DNA from: Ktedonobacteraceae bacterium
GTDB lineage: Bacteria; Chloroflexota; Ktedonobacteria; Ktedonobacterales; Ktedonobacteraceae
Assembly: GCA_017354095.1 (NCBI GenBank)
Contig: JAFMRP010000309.1
Location: 1-6,196, forward strand
DNA length: 6,196 nt
Direction of reading: 5' to 3'
The notes below the pieces were generated by a model that saw only the letters and a program-made list of their open reading frames with translations, was not told where the DNA came from and made no database searches. Shown piece by piece: positions 5,069 through 6,196 of this stretch (its first letter is position 1; every line of letters starts with the position of its first letter). The position numbers and the translations under genes are program-made.

Positions 5069-5983
5069 TCAATCTCCTCCGCGGGTCTCCAGTTCCGGCG
5101 TTTTGCGAGCTTTCAGCCAGGGGATGGAGCCAGTGGTGGAGAGCCAGGAGCCGCCGATGATCAAAAGGAAGCCCGCGATGGTGGCGATGCTGAGTGGATC
5201 ATGCTGCAGTGTCACACCCAGCAGCACTGAGACGGCGGGATTGACGTAGGTGATGACGGTGCCACGACTGGCTCCGACTTCGGCGATGAGCGCGAAGAAG
5301 GTTGGCAGGGCCAGGGCGGTGCAGATCAGGCCGAGCACGAGCAGGCTCGCTATCACTCCCAGGCTGGGCACATGGTCGGGGAGCCGTATCAGCAACACCG
5401 GCAGCAGAACGATAGTTGTGATGCTGCACTCGGCGGCTGCCACGGAGGTTCTGGGCAACGCGACGAGCGGCGGGCGTTTGAGCAGCATAGCGCCAATCGC
5501 GTAGCCGGTAGCGGCGAGCAGGATAAATATGGCCCCGAGCCACTGCAGTCCATCGCCTCCTATGTCGAAGCCGAGCAGGACCACCAGCCCAACCAGGCCG
5601 ATGAGCAGTCCCACCAGGCGGGGGCCGTTGACGCGCTCGCTTTTATCGAAGCCCAGCGCTAGCAGCGCCACGATCAATGGATTGGCGGAGATGAGCAAGC
5701 TGGTGAGCGAGGACGAGACATGTTGTTCGCCGTAGCTGATCAGCAGGAATGCTCCGACCATATGGATCACCGCGAAGAGCAGGATGATGGGCCAGTGTTT
5801 GAGCATTGGGAGCAGTGTCTTCCCCAGGATTGCCATTGGCAGCAGCACGGCAGCCGCGATGAGCGCTCGGGCAAACACCACCACGGCCGGGTCCAGCTCT
5901 TGTACAGCAATTTTGATGAAAAAGTAGGGGATGCCCCAGAATACTGAAACAGCCAGGAAGAGAAGCCAGCCTTTCCGTGTCAT
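5069..5983 (-). CDS. EamA/DMT-superfamily transporter (ten transmembrane helices)
   Basis: This 304-residue integral membrane protein of the drug/metabolite transporter superfamily has two EamA repeats, about residues 6-138 and 149-284. Ten hydrophobic helices can be counted, roughly at 6-26, 34-54, 64-84, 92-112, 122-139, 147-168, 181-200, 207-227, 228-255 (less clearly bounded) and 264-283. Typical signatures are VFWGIPYFFIKIA (14-26), FARALIAA (37-44), ISANPLIVALLA (98-109) and YVNPAVSVLLG (246-256). The short hydrophilic C-terminal tail is normal. The start at 5983 is fixed by AGGAG (5989-5993 on the minus strand) 5 bases upstream. Family members export amino acids, nucleobases or drugs; nothing here shows which. 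It is convergent with the cyclodeaminase gene, so joint regulation is not implied. A palindromic operator candidate and a hairpin lie upstream. Confidence 0.93.
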   Translation of the reverse strand: MTRKGWLLFLAVSVFWGIPYFFIKIAVQELDPAVVVFARALIAAAVLLPMAILGKTLLPMLKHWPIILLFAVIHMVGAFLLISYGEQHVSSSLTSLLISANPLIVALLALGFDKSERVNGPRLVGLLIGLVGLVVLLGFDIGGDGLQWLGAIFILLAATGYAIGAMLLKRPPLVALPRTSVAAAECSITTIVLLPVLLIRLPDHVPSLGVIASLLVLGLICTALALPTFFALIAEVGASRGTVITYVNPAVSVLLGVTLQHDPLSIATIAGFLLIIGGSWLSTTGSIPWLKARKTPELETRGGD

Positions 5984-5995
5984 TGTTTCTCCTGT

Positions 5996-6012
5996 GTGCG
6001 ATTCAGTCGCAC
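5996..6012 (-). promoter_or_regulatory. Leader hairpin next to the transporter's ribosome binding site
   Basis: GTGCGA (5996-6001) and TCGCAC (6007-6012) form a 6-bp stem with a 5-base loop. It ends two bases before the AGGAG of the transporter gene. In mRNA it could limit ribosome access or protect the 5' end. No known riboswitch class is recognised. Confidence 0.45.
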
Positions 6013-6022
6013 TGTTTTACTC

Positions 6023-6040
6023 TGTCAAACTGCGTTTGAC
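6023..6040 (-). promoter_or_regulatory. Palindromic operator candidate overlapping a consensus -35
   Basis: GTCAAAC (6024-6030) and GTTTGAC (6034-6040) are perfect inverted repeats around TGC. On the minus strand the inner arm creates TTGACA (6028-6023), a perfect -35 hexamer for the transporter gene. The matching -10 at 17 bases, TGAATC (6005-6000), is poor and would start transcription almost at the ribosome binding site, so the promoter call is weak. The palindrome itself is clear and suits a dimeric repressor of the TetR, MarR or GntR kind. Confidence 0.45.
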
Positions 6041-6060
6041 GGGTGTGCCGCCCTCTTGTC

Positions 6061-6177
6061 CAGACCGCCAACGACGCTGGCGCGTCTTCTTGAAAGTCCG
6101 CCAGAAACGGTGCTGGCGCACCTACGCTGCGCGTCATCTGGCGGTAAGGCTTGCGCGCTGCGCGCTCAGGCGGTCTG
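6061..6177. repeat. Nested inverted repeats able to form a multi-branched fold
   Basis: The outer arms CAGACCGCC (6061-6069) and GGCGGTCTG (6169-6177) are perfect 9-bp inverted repeats. They enclose a hairpin GACGC-TGGC-GCGTC (6073-6086) and a second long stem, CCGCCAGA (6098-6105) with TCTGGCGG (6137-6144). Inside that stem sit GGTGC-TGGC-GCACC (6109-6122) and ACGC-TGC-GCGT (6124-6134). A further hairpin, GCGCG-CTG-CGCGC (6153-6165), follows. CAGGCG (6167-6172) also pairs with CGCCTG (6186-6191), and GC-rich sequence continues to the right edge, so the element may extend outside. No open frame or known RNA family is recognised. It is probably a mobile palindromic intergenic element or a structured RNA. 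Confidence 0.75.
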
Positions 6178-6196
6178 CAAGGAATCGCCTGCGGCG

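Overview
The window comes from a free-living bacterium of moderate to fairly high G+C content. The gene types and the many short palindromic or dispersed repeats fit a Chloroflexota genome, most likely a Ktedonobacteria-like soil organism. That placement is an inference from family resemblance; there is no rRNA or other marker gene here to confirm it. The window holds six complete genes and one gene cut by the left edge. No tRNA, rRNA, CRISPR array or complete insertion sequence was seen.

Left part (1-1282): the 5' end of a short-chain dehydrogenase/reductase gene on the minus strand faces away from a LysR-type regulator on the plus strand. The 93-base gap between them carries a LysR-type operator candidate (ATAT-N7-ATAT), the classic layout of a LysR regulator controlling its divergent neighbour. 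The last codons of the regulator are written over a long palindrome.

Centre (1364-3211): an extended -10 promoter precedes three co-oriented genes. They encode an HD-domain phosphohydrolase and two small membrane-anchored proteins that together carry the parts of one Cas4-like PD-(D/E)XK nuclease. The first protein holds the lone N-terminal Fe-S cysteine and the motif I histidine and ends in a transmembrane helix. The second begins with a transmembrane helix and holds the D...ExK metal site, the QxxxY motif and the C-terminal CxxCx5C cysteines. The two topologies (N-in/C-out and N-out/C-in) put both soluble parts in the cytoplasm. This split Cas4 is the most interesting item in the window. 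A roughly 119-bp dispersed repeat, with a second copy at 4933-5055, lies exactly between the two halves.

Right part (3212-6196): a gene-free stretch of about 500 bases begins with seven AACCCTTCAC units spaced close to one DNA turn apart. It leads to a stand-alone ornithine cyclodeaminase-type (TIGR00300, LOR/SDH domain) gene. Repeat copy B starts at that gene's stop codon. A convergent EamA/DMT-family ten-helix exporter follows on the minus strand. Its upstream region has a leader hairpin and a perfect GTCAAAC-N3-GTTTGAC palindrome overlapping a consensus -35 (TTGACA). The window closes with a dense set of nested inverted repeats (6061-6177) that could fold into a multi-branched structure.

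The HD and split-Cas4 genes probably form one transcription unit. The SDR/LysR pair, the cyclodeaminase and the exporter look like separate transcription units. No single pathway links the whole window.
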